Origin: Methylovirgula sp.
Lineage (GTDB): Bacteria > Pseudomonadota > Alphaproteobacteria > Rhizobiales > Beijerinckiaceae
Assembly (NCBI GenBank): GCA_030038595.1
Contig: JASHSW010000042.1
Coordinates: forward strand, 1-7,102
Length of the DNA stretch: 7,102 nucleotides
Direction of reading: 5' to 3'
How positions within the stretch are numbered: position 1 is the first letter of the stretch; each line of letters opens with the position of its first letter. A program made the position numbers and the translations under genes. The notes below the pieces were generated by a model that was not told where the DNA came from, made no database searches, and worked only from the letters and a program-made list of their open reading frames with translations. Shown here in pieces: positions 6,723 to 7,102 of this stretch.

Positions 6723-7102
6723 ATGAGCAAATCCGCAGATCTTGCCATTCTAGTGGTGGCCGCCGGACGCGGTTCACGCGCCGGCCCCGGGGTTCCGAAG
6801 CAATATAGGCTGCTTGCCGGCAAACCTCTGATCGCCTGGACTTTATCCACACTCTTGAAGGCGGCCCCGACGGCGCGCCTGAAAGCGGTAATCCACCCTG
6901 ACGACCTTGCCGCCTACAAGGCGGCGCTTGCCGACCTCGATAAGGCGGATCTCACCCGTCTCTTGCCTCCCGCCTTCGGCGGCGAACTGCGGCAAGACAG
7001 CGTCCGGCACGGACTCGAGGCCTTGGCGCAGGAAGATCCTCCGAAGATCGTGCTCATCCATGACGGCGCCCGGCCGTTTGCCAGCGCCGCGCTTCTGGCG
7101 CG
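6723..7102 (+). CDS. ispD: IspD, 2-C-methyl-D-erythritol 4-phosphate cytidylyltransferase (5' part; possibly fused IspDF)
   Basis: IspD joins CTP and methylerythritol 4-phosphate to give CDP-methylerythritol in the non-mevalonate isoprenoid pathway, in the cytoplasm. I translated 126 codons; the gene runs off the right edge. Family motifs are in order: nucleotide-binding loop AAGRGSRAG (13-21) followed by PKQY (25-28), the RQDSVRHGL segment (90-98) and HDGARPF (113-119). In many alphaproteobacteria this is the first half of a bifunctional IspDF that lies beside dusB-ntrB, but the IspF half would be outside the window. The ATG at 6723-6725 places the first beta strand (LAILVVAAGRG) at residues 7-17, as expected. 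Its ribosome site is poor: AAAGGA (6704-6709) is 13 bases upstream, and AAGGG directly abuts the start. An in-frame TTG at 6669-6671 would add 18 residues with no family similarity I recognise. It is transcribed divergently from dusB. Confidence 0.94.
   Translation, partial: MSKSADLAILVVAAGRGSRAGPGVPKQYRLLAGKPLIAWTLSTLLKAAPTARLKAVIHPDDLAAYKAALADLDKADLTRLLPPAFGGELRQDSVRHGLEALAQEDPPKIVLIHDGARPFASAALLA

Noticed and set aside
6598..6852. Minus-strand open frame (84 codons) covering the dusB/ispD gap
   Set aside because: It overlaps the ispD start in antisense, has Arg/Pro-rich composition typical of spurious frames and no recognised motif. Ending 2 bases before dusB is suggestive of coupling, but there is no ribosome site or domain to support it.

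Overview
The window is a stretch of an alphaproteobacterial chromosome, most likely from the order Hyphomicrobiales (Rhizobiales) or a close relative. Three things suggest this: high GC content, the gene order ispD(F) / dusB(nifR3)-ntrB-ntrC-ntrY-ntrX that is typical of that class, and the alpha-type protein sequences. The sequence does not allow a genus call.

Layout, right to left on the minus strand: dusB (nifR3; tRNA-dihydrouridine synthase, 5585-6595), ntrB (nitrogen sensor kinase/phosphatase, 4422-5588), ntrC (sigma-54 activator, 2916-4385), ntrY (membrane sensor kinase, 515-2764) and ntrX (its response regulator, 1-497, cut by the left edge). On the plus strand, ispD (6723-7102, cut by the right edge) diverges from dusB and starts the isoprenoid enzyme IspD or a fused IspDF. 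All six reading frames are intact; I see no frameshifts, insertion elements, tRNA genes or CRISPR arrays.

The five minus-strand genes are spaced as one operon: dusB and ntrB overlap by 4 bases (ATGA), ntrB-ntrC are 36 bp apart, ntrC-ntrY 151 bp and ntrY-ntrX 17 bp. NtrB/NtrC form the cytoplasmic, PII-controlled nitrogen system. NtrY/NtrX form a related membrane system whose input is less settled (nitrogen, redox or oxygen, and envelope roles are reported in different species). Both receivers and both kinases keep their phosphorylation residues, so both pairs look functional.

The window is nearly all coding. The only gaps of note are 2765-2915 (ntrC-ntrY), which holds a strong imperfect hairpin and repeated GTTGC-containing words, and 6596-6722 (dusB/ispD divergent promoter region), which holds a near-consensus -10 almost touching the dusB start and two inverted repeats. 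This is a well-known locus; I found no evidence of a new system, and the findings are modest regulatory observations.
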